From Micromonospora parva (GTDB lineage: Bacteria; Actinomycetota; Actinomycetes; Mycobacteriales; Micromonosporaceae): a DNA stretch of 64,000 nucleotides. Below, in pieces: positions 55,564 to 64,000 of the stretch; within the stretch, counting starts at the first letter, position 1, and each line of letters begins with the position of its first letter. The stretch covers positions 186,001-250,000 of the forward strand of contig NZ_JNZS01000005.1 of NCBI RefSeq assembly GCF_000718515.1. Direction: 5' to 3'. Under the pieces are notes generated by a model. It worked only from the letters and a program-made list of their open reading frames with translations, did not search any database and had not been told where the DNA came from. Position numbers and translations under genes: made by a program.

Positions 55564-56946
55564 GTGAGCACGCTCACCAGCACCGCAGTCACCGCCGAGC
55601 CGCCTGCCGTCACCGGTCGCCGGCAACCGCTGCACGACTGGCGCCCCGAGGACCCGGACTTCTGGCAGACCACCGGCGCGCCGATCGCCCGACGCAACCT
55701 CTGGGTCTCGATCTTCGCGGAGCACGTCGGCTTCTCGGTGTGGAGCCTCTGGTCGGTCACCGTGCTCTTCCTCGGCCCCGCGTACGGCATCGATCCGGCC
55801 GGCAAGTTCCTGCTCACCGCCGTGCCGGCCGCACTGGGCGCGGTGCTGCGGCTGCCGTACACGCTGGCGGTGGCCCGCTTCGGCGGACGACGCTGGACGA
55901 TCATCAGCGCACTGCTGTTGCTGGTGCCCGCGGTGCCGATGACGGTACTGCTGGAACCCGGGGTGTCCTACTCCACGCTGATGGTGCTCGCCTGCCTCAC
56001 CGGGGTCGGCGGCGGCAACTTCGCCTCCTCGATGGCGAACATCAACCTGTTCTACCCGCAGCGACTCAAGGGGCGGGCGCTCGGGCTCAACGCCGGCGGG
56101 GGCAACCTGGGCGTACCCGCCGTGCAACTGGTCGGCCTGGCGGTCCTCGCCACTGCGGGCGCCGCGTACCCCCGGTTGGTGCCGGCCGTCTACCTGCCGC
56201 TGATCGTGCTGGCCGCGCTGGCGGCGGCCCGCTGGTTGGACACCGTGCCCGGGGCGCGCAACGAGCCGGGGGCGTTGCGTGAGGCGGCCCGCGACCCGCA
56301 CACCTGGGTGATGTCGCTGCTCTACATCGGCACCTTCGGCTCGTTCATCGGCTTCGGTTTCGCCTTCGGTCAGGTGCTTCAGCTCCAGTTCGCCGAGCGG
56401 TTCCCCACCCCTGTCGACGCCGCCTGGCTGACCTTCCTGGGCCCGCTGATCGGCTCGCTGATCCGGCCGCTGGGCGGGCACCTCGCCGACCGGTTGGGCG
56501 GTGCCCGGGTGACCTTCTGGAACTTCGTCGCGATGGCGGCCGGCGCGAGCACCGTGCTGTACGCCGCCCGGGAGCGCTCGTTCGGGCTCTACCTGGCGGG
56601 GTTCCTCGCCCTCTTCGTCTTCTCCGGCATCGGCAACGGCTCCACCTACAAGATGATCCCGGCGATCTTCCGGGCCCGGGCGGCGGATTCGATGGCCAGC
56701 GGCCAGCGCGATCCGGAGGCGGCCGCGCGGTGGGCCCGAAGGATGACCGGCGCGTTGATCGGCATCGCGGGTGCGATCGGGGCCTCCGGTGGCGTGCTGG
56801 TCAACATCGCGTTCCGCCAGTCGTTCCTCAGCTCGGGCAACGCCGACGCCGCCTACCTGGCCTTCATCGGCTGGTACGCGTTGTGCTTCGCGGCCACCTG
56901 GGTCGTCTACCGTCGGCCGAGGGCCGGCCGTCTCGCCAACGTGTGA
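55564..56946 (+). CDS. narK: Nitrate/nitrite transporter NarK
   Basis: A major-facilitator-superfamily transporter of 460 residues with 12 predicted helices. The nitrate signatures are clear: GGGNFASSMANINLFYPQ and GLNAGGGNLGV in the first half, FVFSGIGNGSTYKMIP in the second. It belongs to the NarK/NasA import-export group and fits the neighbouring nitrate and nitrite reductases, being the cluster's uptake system. The GTG at 55564 lies after GAGGAGGAGCC. It is separated from nasA by the methyltransferase and toxin-antitoxin genes. Confidence 0.94.
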   Translation: MSTLTSTAVTAEPPAVTGRRQPLHDWRPEDPDFWQTTGAPIARRNLWVSIFAEHVGFSVWSLWSVTVLFLGPAYGIDPAGKFLLTAVPAALGAVLRLPYTLAVARFGGRRWTIISALLLLVPAVPMTVLLEPGVSYSTLMVLACLTGVGGGNFASSMANINLFYPQRLKGRALGLNAGGGNLGVPAVQLVGLAVLATAGAAYPRLVPAVYLPLIVLAALAAARWLDTVPGARNEPGALREAARDPHTWVMSLLYIGTFGSFIGFGFAFGQVLQLQFAERFPTPVDAAWLTFLGPLIGSLIRPLGGHLADRLGGARVTFWNFVAMAAGASTVLYAARERSFGLYLAGFLALFVFSGIGNGSTYKMIPAIFRARAADSMASGQRDPEAAARWARRMTGALIGIAGAIGASGGVLVNIAFRQSFLSSGNADAAYLAFIGWYALCFAATWVVYRRPRAGRLANV

Positions 56947-56992
56947 GCTGAGCCACCCTCGGCGCGTCATCGTGCGGGACCGTACCCCCGTT

Positions 56993-57022
56993 TTGACCTG
57001 CGGACGGGGCGCCGGGTATCGT
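56993..57022 (+). promoter_or_regulatory. Promoter of rplM-rpsI
   Basis: TTGACC (56993-56998), an 18-bp spacer and TATCGT (57017-57022) match the housekeeping consensus well. Transcription from it would give a leader of about 125 nt before rplM. That leader is long enough for control by a ribosomal protein, but I could not identify a specific leader motif. Confidence 0.7.
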
Positions 57023-57155
57023 TGCCTGCTGTTGTACGACATCCAGAGGCGTGCCCCATCAGGTACGCTTGGTCGTTCGTGCGCGCTGGTCCGGCCTGCT
57101 AACTCTGGTCACCTCGGCGCGCGACCCCAGACCGACGACGAGACAAGGTAGACCT

Positions 57156-57599
57156 GTGCGTACGTACAGCCCGAAGCCGGGTGAGATCGAGCGTCAGTGG
57201 CACGTCATCGACGCCTCTGATGTCGTGCTGGGCCGCCTGGCCACCCACGCCGCCACGTTGCTGCGTGGTAAGCACAAGCCGACTTTCGCGCCGCACGTCG
57301 ACACGGGCGACTTTGTCGTCATCGTGAACGCGGGCAAGGTTGCGTTGACCGGCAACAAGCGCCAGACCAAGGTCGCTTACCGCCACTCCGGTTACCCGGG
57401 TGGTCTGAAGCAGGTCGGCTACGACGAGCTGCTGACCAAGCGTCCCGAGCGGGCCATCGAGCTGGCTGTGAAGGGGATGCTCCCGCACAACAAGCTCGGC
57501 CGTCAGCTGATCAAGAAGCTGAAGGTCTACGCCGGTGCCGAGCACCCGCACCTCGCGCAGCAGCCGGTGCCGTTCGAGATCAAGCAGATCGCGCAGTGA
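57156..57599 (+). CDS. rplM: 50S ribosomal protein L13
   Basis: L13 is an early-assembling 50S protein. The 147-residue product starts [19 protein letters not shown] and has [30 protein letters not shown] and [11 protein letters not shown]. The GTG at 57156 is the family start; a longer open frame upstream has no similarity. rpsI follows after 20 bp, the universal rplM-rpsI pair. Confidence 0.97.
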   Translation: MRTYSPKPGEIERQWHVIDASDVVLGRLATHAATLLRGKHKPTFAPHVDTGDFVVIVNAGKVALTGNKRQTKVAYRHSGYPGGLKQVGYDELLTKRPERAIELAVKGMLPHNKLGRQLIKKLKVYAGAEHPHLAQQPVPFEIKQIAQ

Positions 57600-57619
57600 G
57601 CGCGGGCGAAGGAAGCAGC

Positions 57620-58093
57620 ATGACCGACATCATCGAGACCGAGGTCGCCCCGGAAGCCCCCGAGGCCACCGAGGCGCCGGCGCCCGTCGCCCGCGCGCCT
57701 CGTGGTGACCGGCCGATCCAGACCGTGGGCCGCCGCAAGGAGGCCATCGTCCGGGTCCGCATCGTCCCGGGCACCGGCAAGATCACCTGCAACGGTCGCG
57801 ACCTTGAGGCGTACTTCCCGAGCAAGGTGCACCAGCAGCTCATCAAGGACCCGCTGGTCACCGCCGAGAAGCCCGAGCAGTTCGACGTCATCGCGAACCT
57901 GCGTGGCGGCGGCACCACCGGCCAGGCCGGTGCGCTGCGGCTGGCCATCGCCCGCGCGCTGATCGTCAACGAGCCGGACGACCGCCCGGCCCTGAAGAAG
58001 GCCGGCTTCCTCACCCGTGACGCCCGGGTCAAGGAGAGCAAGAAGTACGGCCTCAAGAAGGCCCGTAAGGCTCCCCAGTACTCGAAGCGCTGA
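57620..58093 (+). CDS. rpsI: 30S ribosomal protein S9
   Basis: S9 reaches with its C terminus into the P site of the 30S subunit. The 157-residue product has the core [20 protein letters not shown] and NGRDLEAYF and the basic tail [17 protein letters not shown]. About 35 extra N-terminal residues are Glu/Ala/Pro-rich and disordered, as in other actinobacteria. The ATG is preceded by GAAGGAAG. A terminator hairpin follows. Confidence 0.97.
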   Translation: MTDIIETEVAPEAPEATEAPAPVARAPRGDRPIQTVGRRKEAIVRVRIVPGTGKITCNGRDLEAYFPSKVHQQLIKDPLVTAEKPEQFDVIANLRGGGTTGQAGALRLAIARALIVNEPDDRPALKKAGFLTRDARVKESKKYGLKKARKAPQYSKR

Positions 58094-58124
58094 TCTTTCC
58101 CAGCGCGTTGTACTTCTGACGGAC

Positions 58125-58165
58125 GGCCGGTCCGCCTCCCCCTCGTCGAGGGAGGCGGGTCGGCC
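58125..58165 (+). terminator. Hairpin terminator after rpsI
   Basis: GGCCGGTCCGCCTCCC (58125-58140) pairs over 16 bp with 58150-58165, including two G-U wobbles, around a nine-base loop. The bases after it (GTTCCGCTTTCTCCT) are relatively T-rich. It separates rpsI from glmM. Confidence 0.85.
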
Positions 58166-58212
58166 GTTCCGCTTTCTCCTCACAGGCAGTGCTCATTCGG
58201 AGGTTGGCGGGT

Positions 58213-59568
58213 ATGGGTCGGTTGTTCGGCACGGACGGCGTACGCGGGCGGGCGAACGCGGATCTCACCCCGGAGTTGGCACTGGCGGTGGCGGTGGCCG
58301 CCGCGCACACACTCGCCGAGACGGACCGCAGCCACCCGCCGCTCGCCGTCGTCGGCCGGGACACCCGCGCCAGCGGCGAGATGCTGGAGGCCGCCGTGGT
58401 GGCCGGGCTGACCAGCGCCGGCGCCAACGTCGTCCGGGTCGGTGTGCTGCCCACCCCCGCGGTGGCGTTCCTCACCGCCGAGGCCAAGGCCGACCTGGGT
58501 GTGATGCTCTCCGCGTCACACAACCCGATGCCGGACAACGGCATCAAGCTCTTCGCCGCCGGTGGGCACAAGTTGCCCGACGAGATCGAGATGCGGATCG
58601 AGGCGGCCGTCGAGACGAACGCCACCACCGCCTGGGACCGGCCGATCGGCGCCGGCGTCGGCCGCGTGCACGACCTGCTCGACGGTGCCGACCACTACGT
58701 CCAGCACCTGGTGGGCACCGTTGGGCACCGGCTCGACGGGATCAAGGTCGTGGTCGACTGCGCCAACGGCGCCGCGGCCGAGGTCGCCCCGGTCGCCTAC
58801 CGGGAGGCCGGCGCCGAGGTCATCGCCATCTACGCGGAGCCCGACGGCCTGAACATCAACGACGACTGTGGCTCCAACCACATCGACGCGCTGCGTGCCG
58901 CAGTGGTCGAGCACGGCGCCCACCTGGGCATCGCCCACGACGGCGACGCCGATCGCTGCCTGGCGGTCACCGCCGACGGTGACGAGGTGGACGGCGACCA
59001 GGTCATGGCGATCCTCGCGCTGGCCATGCGGGACGCCGGCACGCTCACCCAGGACACCCTGGTGGCCACCGTGATGAGCAACCTCGGGCTGCGCCTGGCG
59101 ATGTCCGCGCAGGGCATCCGCCTGATCGAGACCAAGGTCGGCGACCGGTACGTGCTGGAGGAGCTGCGCGCCTCCGGGCTGGCGCTCGGCGGTGAGCAGA
59201 GCGGCCACATCGTCATGCCCGCGCACGCCACCACCGGCGACGGGGTGCTCACCGGCCTGCACCTGATGGCCCGGATGGCGGCCACCGGCCAGTCCCTCGC
59301 CGAGCTGGCCTCGGTGGTCACCAAGCTGCCCCAGGTGCTGATCAACGTCCCGGTTGGCGACCGGACCATCGGCGCGGCCGCGCCAGCCGTCCGCGCCGAG
59401 GTCGAGCGGGCCGAGGCGGAGCTGGGGGAGACCGGTCGGGTGCTGCTGCGCCCGTCGGGCACCGAGCCGCTGGTCCGGGTGATGGTCGAGGCGGCCACCG
59501 AGGCGACCGCCCGGTCGGTCGCCGAGCGGATCGCCGAACTGGTCCGCACCGCGAGCCCGGTCGCCTGA
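58213..59568 (+). CDS. glmM: Phosphoglucosamine mutase
   Basis: GlmM converts glucosamine-6-phosphate to glucosamine-1-phosphate for UDP-GlcNAc and peptidoglycan synthesis. The 451-residue product has the phosphoserine loop [13 protein letters not shown] (Ser102), the metal loop DGDADR, the sugar-binding GGEQSGH and the phosphate-binding [12 protein letters not shown]. The ATG at 58213 gives [12 protein letters not shown], the canonical start. The gene is nearly back-to-back with a convergent exporter gene (18 bp); a short TGAGGCC hairpin at 59566-59589 may end both. Confidence 0.97.
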   Translation: MGRLFGTDGVRGRANADLTPELALAVAVAAAHTLAETDRSHPPLAVVGRDTRASGEMLEAAVVAGLTSAGANVVRVGVLPTPAVAFLTAEAKADLGVMLSASHNPMPDNGIKLFAAGGHKLPDEIEMRIEAAVETNATTAWDRPIGAGVGRVHDLLDGADHYVQHLVGTVGHRLDGIKVVVDCANGAAAEVAPVAYREAGAEVIAIYAEPDGLNINDDCGSNHIDALRAAVVEHGAHLGIAHDGDADRCLAVTADGDEVDGDQVMAILALAMRDAGTLTQDTLVATVMSNLGLRLAMSAQGIRLIETKVGDRYVLEELRASGLALGGEQSGHIVMPAHATTGDGVLTGLHLMARMAATGQSLAELASVVTKLPQVLINVPVGDRTIGAAAPAVRAEVERAEAELGETGRVLLRPSGTEPLVRVMVEAATEATARSVAERIAELVRTASPVA

Positions 59569-59586
59569 GGCCACCTCCGGGCGGCC

Positions 59587-60333
59587 TCACAACCGCAGTT
59601 GGGTCGCCCGCCCGTACGTGTCGGCCGGGTCCTCGCCGTCGGTGAGGTCGAGGTCCTCGGTGACGCGTCCGTCGGCCAGCCGGACCAGCCGGTCACAGCG
59701 GGCCGCGATGGCCTGTTCGTGGGTGGCCAGCAGGATCGTCATGCCGTGCCGGTCGCGGAGGTCGAGCAGCAGGTCGAGGATCTGCCCACCGGTGGTGGAG
59801 TCGAGGTTGCCGGTGGGCTCGTCGGCCAGCAGCAGGCCCGGCGCGCCCATCAGGGCCCGGGCGATGGCGACCCGCTGCTGCTGGCCACCGGAGAGCTGCG
59901 CGGGCAGGGCGCGCTCCCGCCCGGCCAGGCCCACCGCGTCGAGCAGTTCGCGGGCCCGCGTCGCGTGATCGGTCCGGCCCCGGCGGGGGAGGACCGGCGC
60001 GATCACGTTGTCCAGCACGGTGAGCGCGGGCAGCAGGTGATAGCGCTGGAACACGAACCCGACCCGTTGCCGGTAGCGGGCCAGCGCGGCACGACGCAGC
60101 GAGGTGACCTCCACGTCGTCGACGGTGACGGTGCCGCTGTCGGCCTGCTCGATGGCGCCGATCAGGTGCAGCAGTGTGGACTTGCCCGAGCCGCTGGGAC
60201 CGGTCAGCGCCACCACCGACCCGGCCGTGATCTCCAACGAGACGTCGTCGACAGCTGTCAACTTTTCCGTGCCGGTACGGAACTGCCGGTTCAGCCCGAC
60301 AGTCCGGACCGTGCTGCCGGTGGTTGCCTCCAT
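59587..60333 (-). CDS. ABC exporter ATP-binding protein, MacB/LolD type
   Basis: A 248-residue nucleotide-binding subunit: Walker A GPSGSGKST (45-53), signature LSGGQQQR, Walker B LLLADEPTGNLDS and the H-loop ATHEQ. QKRxxLLPALTV-like sequence in the Q-loop region (FQRYHLLPALTVLDNV) is typical of the MacB/LolD/FtsE exporters. The gene lies two bases after the permease stop, so they form one unit. Its likely job is energising the FtsX-like permease to move or sense envelope compounds; the substrate is unknown. Confidence 0.92.
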   Translation of the reverse strand: MEATTGSTVRTVGLNRQFRTGTEKLTAVDDVSLEITAGSVVALTGPSGSGKSTLLHLIGAIEQADSGTVTVDDVEVTSLRRAALARYRQRVGFVFQRYHLLPALTVLDNVIAPVLPRRGRTDHATRARELLDAVGLAGRERALPAQLSGGQQQRVAIARALMGAPGLLLADEPTGNLDSTTGGQILDLLLDLRDRHGMTILLATHEQAIAARCDRLVRLADGRVTEDLDLTDGEDPADTYGRATQLRL

Positions 60334-60335
60334 CG

Positions 60336-63161
60336 TCACTCCTCCGCGAGTAGCCGTGCGGTCGGGAGCCGGCGCAGCAACGCGGCCGGCACGAGCGCCG
60401 CCAGACAGGTGAGCAGCACCCCGCCGAGGGCCACCGCGGCCGCGACCATGATCAGGGCGGCCGGCAGCGCGCCGACCAGCCAGGCGGCCCCGGCGAGCCC
60501 GAGCCCCGCGCCGGCCACCGCCCCGAGCGCGCCGATGAGGAACCCTTCGTAACCCACCAGGCGGCTCAGCGCGGTGTCCGTCCAGCCGACAGCACGCAGC
60601 GTGGACAACTCGGCGGCGCGGTCCCGGACGTTCAGGTACAGCACATCGGCGACGGCACCCGCGCCCAGCAGGACGGTGACGACCGCGGCCAGGGTGTCCG
60701 CACCCCGTACGTTCAGCGAAACGGTGTCGCCGAGCAGATTGCCGACGATCGCGCCACGGAAGGCGTAGGCGGCGGCGCTGACCACTGTCAACGCGGTCAG
60801 CCCGATGGCCAGCGCTCCGGCCCCGAGCAGCGTGCGCCCGGGGGTGCGGACCAGGTTGACCACTGCCATCCCGAACAGGTTGCGCGGCCGCCGCACCCAC
60901 CGGGCCGGGGCGACCATGGGCCGCAGCGCGGCGGCCGGGTGCGCGCCCGCAGCCCGCAGCGCCGGGGCCACGCCCGCCACCAGCGCCAGCAGCAGAGCCA
61001 CCGGTACGGCGAGCGCTGCCTGATGCCAGCCGATCTCGATGTTCAGCGCGGCGGCCAACGGGAACGCCAGCCCGAGGGCCAGCAGACCGGCGGCGAGCCC
61101 CAGCGCGGCCACCTCGCCGAGGATCAGCGCCGCGATCCGCCGGGCTGACCAGCCCAGGCAGGCGAGCACCGCCAGTTCGGGGCGGCGGTCCCGGACGGCG
61201 GCGGAGACCGCGTTGCCGAGGAACAGCGCGCAGACCACCAACACCAGCCCGAACAGAAAAAGGCTCTTACGGTCGACCGCCTTGATGATGACCGAGGCGA
61301 TCCCGAGTGCGGACCACGGCTCGGTCAGCCGCAGGTCGGGCCGGCCTAACGGGCCCGCCGGTAGTTCGACGGTCTGCGGGGCGGGAGACGAGCCGATGGT
61401 GAGATCGACGTCCAGCCCGGTCGTGTCGGCGATCCGCTCGGCGATGAGCCGGACCCGCTCGGCGGACCGTTCGGTGTAGCCGGAGACGTCGGCGACCCGG
61501 ATCCGGATCGCGCTGATCGGCGCCGTCCGGCTGGGGCTGGGGCTGCCCTCCATCAGCTTCGGCACCGCCGCCAGGCTGGTGAGCAGCAGGGGCGGTGCGG
61601 ACACGTAGCCGGCCGGGTTGCCGCTCGGTTCCAGCGGCCGGCCGCCCAGCGCCTGACGGCTGCGCTCGTCCGCGCCGTCGAGGCGTGGCGGCTCGTACGT
61701 CTCCAGCGGGAGCCGGGACAGGTCGCTGAACCCGCTCAGCTTCTCCGGATCGAAGATGCCGACGGTCCGCCAGTCCCGCACCTGGACGATCGGCCCTGGC
61801 GGTTGCATGGGGACCGCGGTCAGCGGGCGGAAGCCGTTGTCGTCGGCCGACCACGGACGCCCGTCGAAGTTGTAGATGTTGTCGGTGCCGAAGGCCTCGG
61901 CATCGAACGGCGGTCGGGTGCCAGCACGGAGAGTGCCGTCGGGGAGTCGGTCGTACTCCGGGGCACCCGCTTGAATGATCGTCTGCAACTCACCCCGGCA
62001 GCAGCCGGTCGGGGAGATCCCCGTGGCCAGCAGGTCGCGGTACCCGTCGGCGATCGCGTACTCCTCGGTCCCGACCTTGACCCCGGTGGCGCCGGACAGC
62101 GCCTGCTCCAGGTCGGGGATGCTCAACCCGGCGGGGCGCGCCTGCGGCAGCCGGGTGAGGGCGGACCGCACTGTGACATCGAGGTAGGGGCGGCTGGTGC
62201 TCAACACCGGGATGAACCGTTCGGGTATATGCATGGGGAGGTGGGTGTCGGTGGCCGTGTCGTCGGGTCGAAGAGCGCGGCCCTCGATCACCGCGTCGTC
62301 GAGGCCGACGAGCCGCTGCTCCGCCTCGGGGTCGACGGCGGCCAGCAGGAACGGCACCGTCACCCGGTAGGTGGCCACCAGTTGGTCGGTGGCGACGCGC
62401 TGGGCGCGGCCGGACTGCCAACTGTTCTCTTCGAAGCGTCCATCGGGCAACAGTCGAACGGTGTCGACGCTCCAGTTCTCTCGCTCGGAGGTCCATCCGT
62501 CGCTCGCCGACCTTGCGATCAGGTGCGGGTCGCAGATCGGCTGGCTCCGCCCGTCCGGGAGCACCTCCAGTGGGACATCGCCGCACTGCTGGTCGTACGG
62601 GTACATCCGGCCGTCCGAGTACGGGATCGAGGAGGAGTTCGCGTCGCCGCCCTCGGGGTAGAGCAGCGGTCGCTTGGTCACGTACACGTAGCGTGGACGG
62701 CTCGGGGCCGTGGTGAGCCCGCGTTCCGCGGTGAAGGTGGGGTCGAGCCGGATGACCTGCTGATCCAGGGAACGATCGACCGCGTCGGTCAGGTCGAACC
62801 GGACCGTCACGGACGAGGTCGAGTAACCCAGCATGGCGATCGGCGCGGCCACGTCGACGCCGGCGACCTGTTTCACCTGCTCGTACTGCGCGGGGGTGAT
62901 GCCGCCGAAGAGGCCGGAGAGGTAGTTCGGACGGACCAGTCCCCGTTCGACCTCCAGCGGCGTGCGGGCTCCCTGGGGACGGACGAGGATGTCGTAGGCG
63001 GCCCGGGTGTCGCGCTCGACAGCGCCGGTGACCTCGAGGCGGGAGGTGGTGGTGGCGCCGGTCAGGACGACGAAGCCGGTGGTCGCCACCAGCACGCCTG
63101 CCAGCAGCGCCACCGACCGACCAGCACGGCCGCGTAGCTGCGCCCAGATGAACCCGAGCAT
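60336..63161 (-). CDS. FtsX/MacB-type ABC permease with large extracellular domain
   Basis: A 941-residue membrane protein. One N-terminal helix (SVALLAGVLVATTGFVVLTG) is followed by about 600 extracellular residues and then several helices arranged as two FtsX-like units (LFLFGLVLVVCALFLGNAVS, and the later GAVAGAGLGLAGAAWLVGAL). The long extracellular part has MacPCD-like stretches and is bigger than usual, possibly including a fused domain I cannot name. The product pairs with the adjacent ATPase. Its ATG is divergent from a PadR-family gene 92 bp away, which very likely controls it. Confidence 0.88.
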   Translation of the reverse strand: MLGFIWAQLRGRAGRSVALLAGVLVATTGFVVLTGATTTSRLEVTGAVERDTRAAYDILVRPQGARTPLEVERGLVRPNYLSGLFGGITPAQYEQVKQVAGVDVAAPIAMLGYSTSSVTVRFDLTDAVDRSLDQQVIRLDPTFTAERGLTTAPSRPRYVYVTKRPLLYPEGGDANSSSIPYSDGRMYPYDQQCGDVPLEVLPDGRSQPICDPHLIARSASDGWTSERENWSVDTVRLLPDGRFEENSWQSGRAQRVATDQLVATYRVTVPFLLAAVDPEAEQRLVGLDDAVIEGRALRPDDTATDTHLPMHIPERFIPVLSTSRPYLDVTVRSALTRLPQARPAGLSIPDLEQALSGATGVKVGTEEYAIADGYRDLLATGISPTGCCRGELQTIIQAGAPEYDRLPDGTLRAGTRPPFDAEAFGTDNIYNFDGRPWSADDNGFRPLTAVPMQPPGPIVQVRDWRTVGIFDPEKLSGFSDLSRLPLETYEPPRLDGADERSRQALGGRPLEPSGNPAGYVSAPPLLLTSLAAVPKLMEGSPSPSRTAPISAIRIRVADVSGYTERSAERVRLIAERIADTTGLDVDLTIGSSPAPQTVELPAGPLGRPDLRLTEPWSALGIASVIIKAVDRKSLFLFGLVLVVCALFLGNAVSAAVRDRRPELAVLACLGWSARRIAALILGEVAALGLAAGLLALGLAFPLAAALNIEIGWHQAALAVPVALLLALVAGVAPALRAAGAHPAAALRPMVAPARWVRRPRNLFGMAVVNLVRTPGRTLLGAGALAIGLTALTVVSAAAYAFRGAIVGNLLGDTVSLNVRGADTLAAVVTVLLGAGAVADVLYLNVRDRAAELSTLRAVGWTDTALSRLVGYEGFLIGALGAVAGAGLGLAGAAWLVGALPAALIMVAAAVALGGVLLTCLAALVPAALLRRLPTARLLAEE

Positions 63162-63200
63162 GTCGCGCCTCCCCGTGTGCTCCCCACACTCTGCGCGTTA

Positions 63201-63213
63201 CATTGTCACAATG
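63201..63213. promoter_or_regulatory. Palindromic operator candidate for the PadR regulator
   Basis: CATTGTCACAATG is a perfect 13-bp palindrome centred on C63207, about midway between the divergent exporter and padR-like genes. It overlaps the -35 elements of candidate promoters on both strands. Its position and symmetry suit autoregulation and control of the exporter by the adjacent PadR protein. Confidence 0.6.
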
Positions 63214-63231
63214 CAAGACCTGGCCCAGTGT
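63203..63231 (+). promoter_or_regulatory. Candidate promoter for the padR-like gene
   Basis: TTGTCA (63203-63208), a 17-bp spacer and CAGTGT (63226-63231) form a moderate promoter whose -35 overlaps the palindrome. On the minus strand TTGCAT, 17 bp and CAGAGT give a matching candidate for the exporter operon. Confidence 0.45.
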
Positions 63232-63253
63232 GTCAGTGGGATCGGAGGAGACG

Positions 63254-63886
63254 GTGGCGATCCAGCACGCGGTCCTCGCGCTACTCGCGCGCGGCCCGAG
63301 CTACGGCTACGAGTTGAAGAGCGCCTTCGAGGCCGCCGCCGGCCCACAGTGGGGGCCGCTCAACATCGGCCACCTGTACCAGATCCTCGACCGGCTCTCC
63401 CGGGACAGCCTGGTGATCGCCGAGCGGCAGGCCCAGCAGGTCAAACCCGACCGGGTGGTCTACCAGATCACTCCCGCCGGGCGGGCCGAACTCGGCCGCT
63501 GGCTCGACGAGCCGAGCCCGCGCAGCGGCGGCTTCCGGGACGACTTCTTCCTCAAGGTCACCGCCGCGGCCCGATCGGGCTCCGCGCAGACCGTCCGCAC
63601 CGTGCTCAGCAACCAACGCGGGCACCTGCTTCGCGAGTTGCGCAATCTCGACGGGCTGCGTCGCAAGGCCGCTGACCCGGTGGTCGGGCTGCTGCTCGCC
63701 GCGGCGTGCCGGCACGTCGAGGCCGACCTCGCCTTCGTCAACGACGCCGAGGCGGTGCTGTTGGCCGACGGCGGCGCGTTGCTCGCCACCCTGGCCGTCG
63801 CACCACCGGAGATCGCGGCGTCCGTCGCCGACGCGTCGTCGCCCCCACCGGCGGACGGCGCCGGACCGGCCCGCGCGACCGGCTGA
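63254..63886 (+). CDS. PadR-family transcriptional regulator
   Basis: A 210-residue PadR protein. The winged-helix N terminus reads MAIQHAVLALLARGPSYGYEL, then LYQILDRLSRDSLV and the wing VVYQITPAGRAEL. The C-terminal helical domain (Vir_reg-like) extends to about 185, with a Pro/Ala tail. I chose GTG 63254, five bases after GGAGG at 63244-63248; a start at 63203 would add 17 unrelated residues. It is divergent from the FtsX-type exporter, a common pairing in which PadR represses an efflux system until an inducer binds. Confidence 0.9.
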   Translation: MAIQHAVLALLARGPSYGYELKSAFEAAAGPQWGPLNIGHLYQILDRLSRDSLVIAERQAQQVKPDRVVYQITPAGRAELGRWLDEPSPRSGGFRDDFFLKVTAAARSGSAQTVRTVLSNQRGHLLRELRNLDGLRRKAADPVVGLLLAAACRHVEADLAFVNDAEAVLLADGGALLATLAVAPPEIAASVADASSPPPADGAGPARATG

Positions 63887-63893
63887 CCCGACC

Positions 63894-64000
63894 TCAGCGG
63901 TGCTCGGCCAGCCCGCGCAGCCGGGTGACCGCGTCGGCCAGCACGTCAGGGCGCTTGCAGAAGGCGAACCGGACCAGCCGCCGACCCGCGTCGATGTCGT
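63894..64000 (-). CDS. Aminotransferase class I/II, 3' end only (cut by window edge)
   Basis: Only the last 34 residues are visible; they read VRFAFCKRPDVLADAVTRLR and end GLAEHR before TGA at 63896-63894. RFAFCK and the DVLxxAVxRL helix are characteristic of the C terminus of class I aminotransferases of the methionine/kynurenine/succinyldiaminopimelate type. The catalytic Lys and the cofactor pocket lie outside the window, so the substrate cannot be assigned. The gene converges on the padR-like gene with a 7-bp gap. Confidence 0.75.
   Translation of the reverse strand, partial: DIDAGRRLVRFAFCKRPDVLADAVTRLRGLAEHR

Overview
The window is about 64 kb of very GC-rich DNA with strong G/C third-position bias and many GTG starts. 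The ribosomal-protein order, a TTG-started secY, zinc-type S14, L36 and S4, a conservon, an NnaR-type regulator and long Ala/Pro-rich protein tails all point to an actinomycete. The synteny and protein sequences look most like Micromonosporaceae (Micromonospora or a relative). Genus level is my inference. No rRNA, tRNA, prophage, transposase or CRISPR array was seen.

Layout. Positions 1-13100 hold the distal S10/spc/alpha ribosomal superoperon: rplN (cut by the window edge), rplX-rplE-rpsN-rpsH-rplF-rplR-rpsE-rpmD-rplO, secY-adk-map, a DUF1707 membrane protein, then infA-rpmJ-rpsM-rpsK-rpsD-rpoA-rplQ-truA. Hairpins mark the sub-operon boundaries. 13160-19750 is mixed accessory sequence: a tail-anchor-like membrane protein, an RsmC-like methyltransferase, an ABC-F ATPase, a nucleotidyltransferase, an aldo/keto reductase, two tandem-repeat arrays and a secreted membrane-anchored protein. 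19817-25648 is one giant secreted mosaic protein (ThuA, sugar dehydrogenase, PKD, carbohydrate-binding-like and FIMAH domains).

25926-31979 is a thiamine operon behind a TPP riboswitch (thiE-thiO-thiS-thiG-TenI/ThiE-like-thiD-thiC). 32104-39489 contains a large membrane protein, a cupin, a luciferase-like monooxygenase and a divergently arranged SsuABC-type ABC transporter. 39707-45951 has a branched-chain-type binding lipoprotein divergent from a complete conservon (sensor kinase, roadblock, DUF742, GTPase). 45996-56946 is a nitrate/nitrite assimilation locus: an NnaR-like HemD/winged-helix regulator, nirD, nirB, a NirB-like flavoprotein and nasA on the minus strand, with a GlnR-like box before nasA. 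narK is on the plus strand, separated by a methyltransferase and a toxin-antitoxin pair. 57156-59568 is rplM-rpsI-glmM. 59587-63886 is a MacB/FtsX-type ABC exporter divergent from a PadR regulator, with a palindrome between them. The window ends in the 3' end of an aminotransferase.

The most unusual signals are structural DNA repeats rather than new protein families. Two long hairpins, about 10 kb apart, share an identical 26-nt loop while their outer stems differ yet stay fully paired; one is read into the 3' end of a thiamine gene. A second palindrome family flanks the DUF1707 gene on both sides. There are also a 17-nt tandem array, a perfectly phased 30-nt array that straddles a stop codon, and 45-nt coding repeats in NasA and in a 1000-residue membrane protein. 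No wholly new multi-gene system could be shown from sequence alone.
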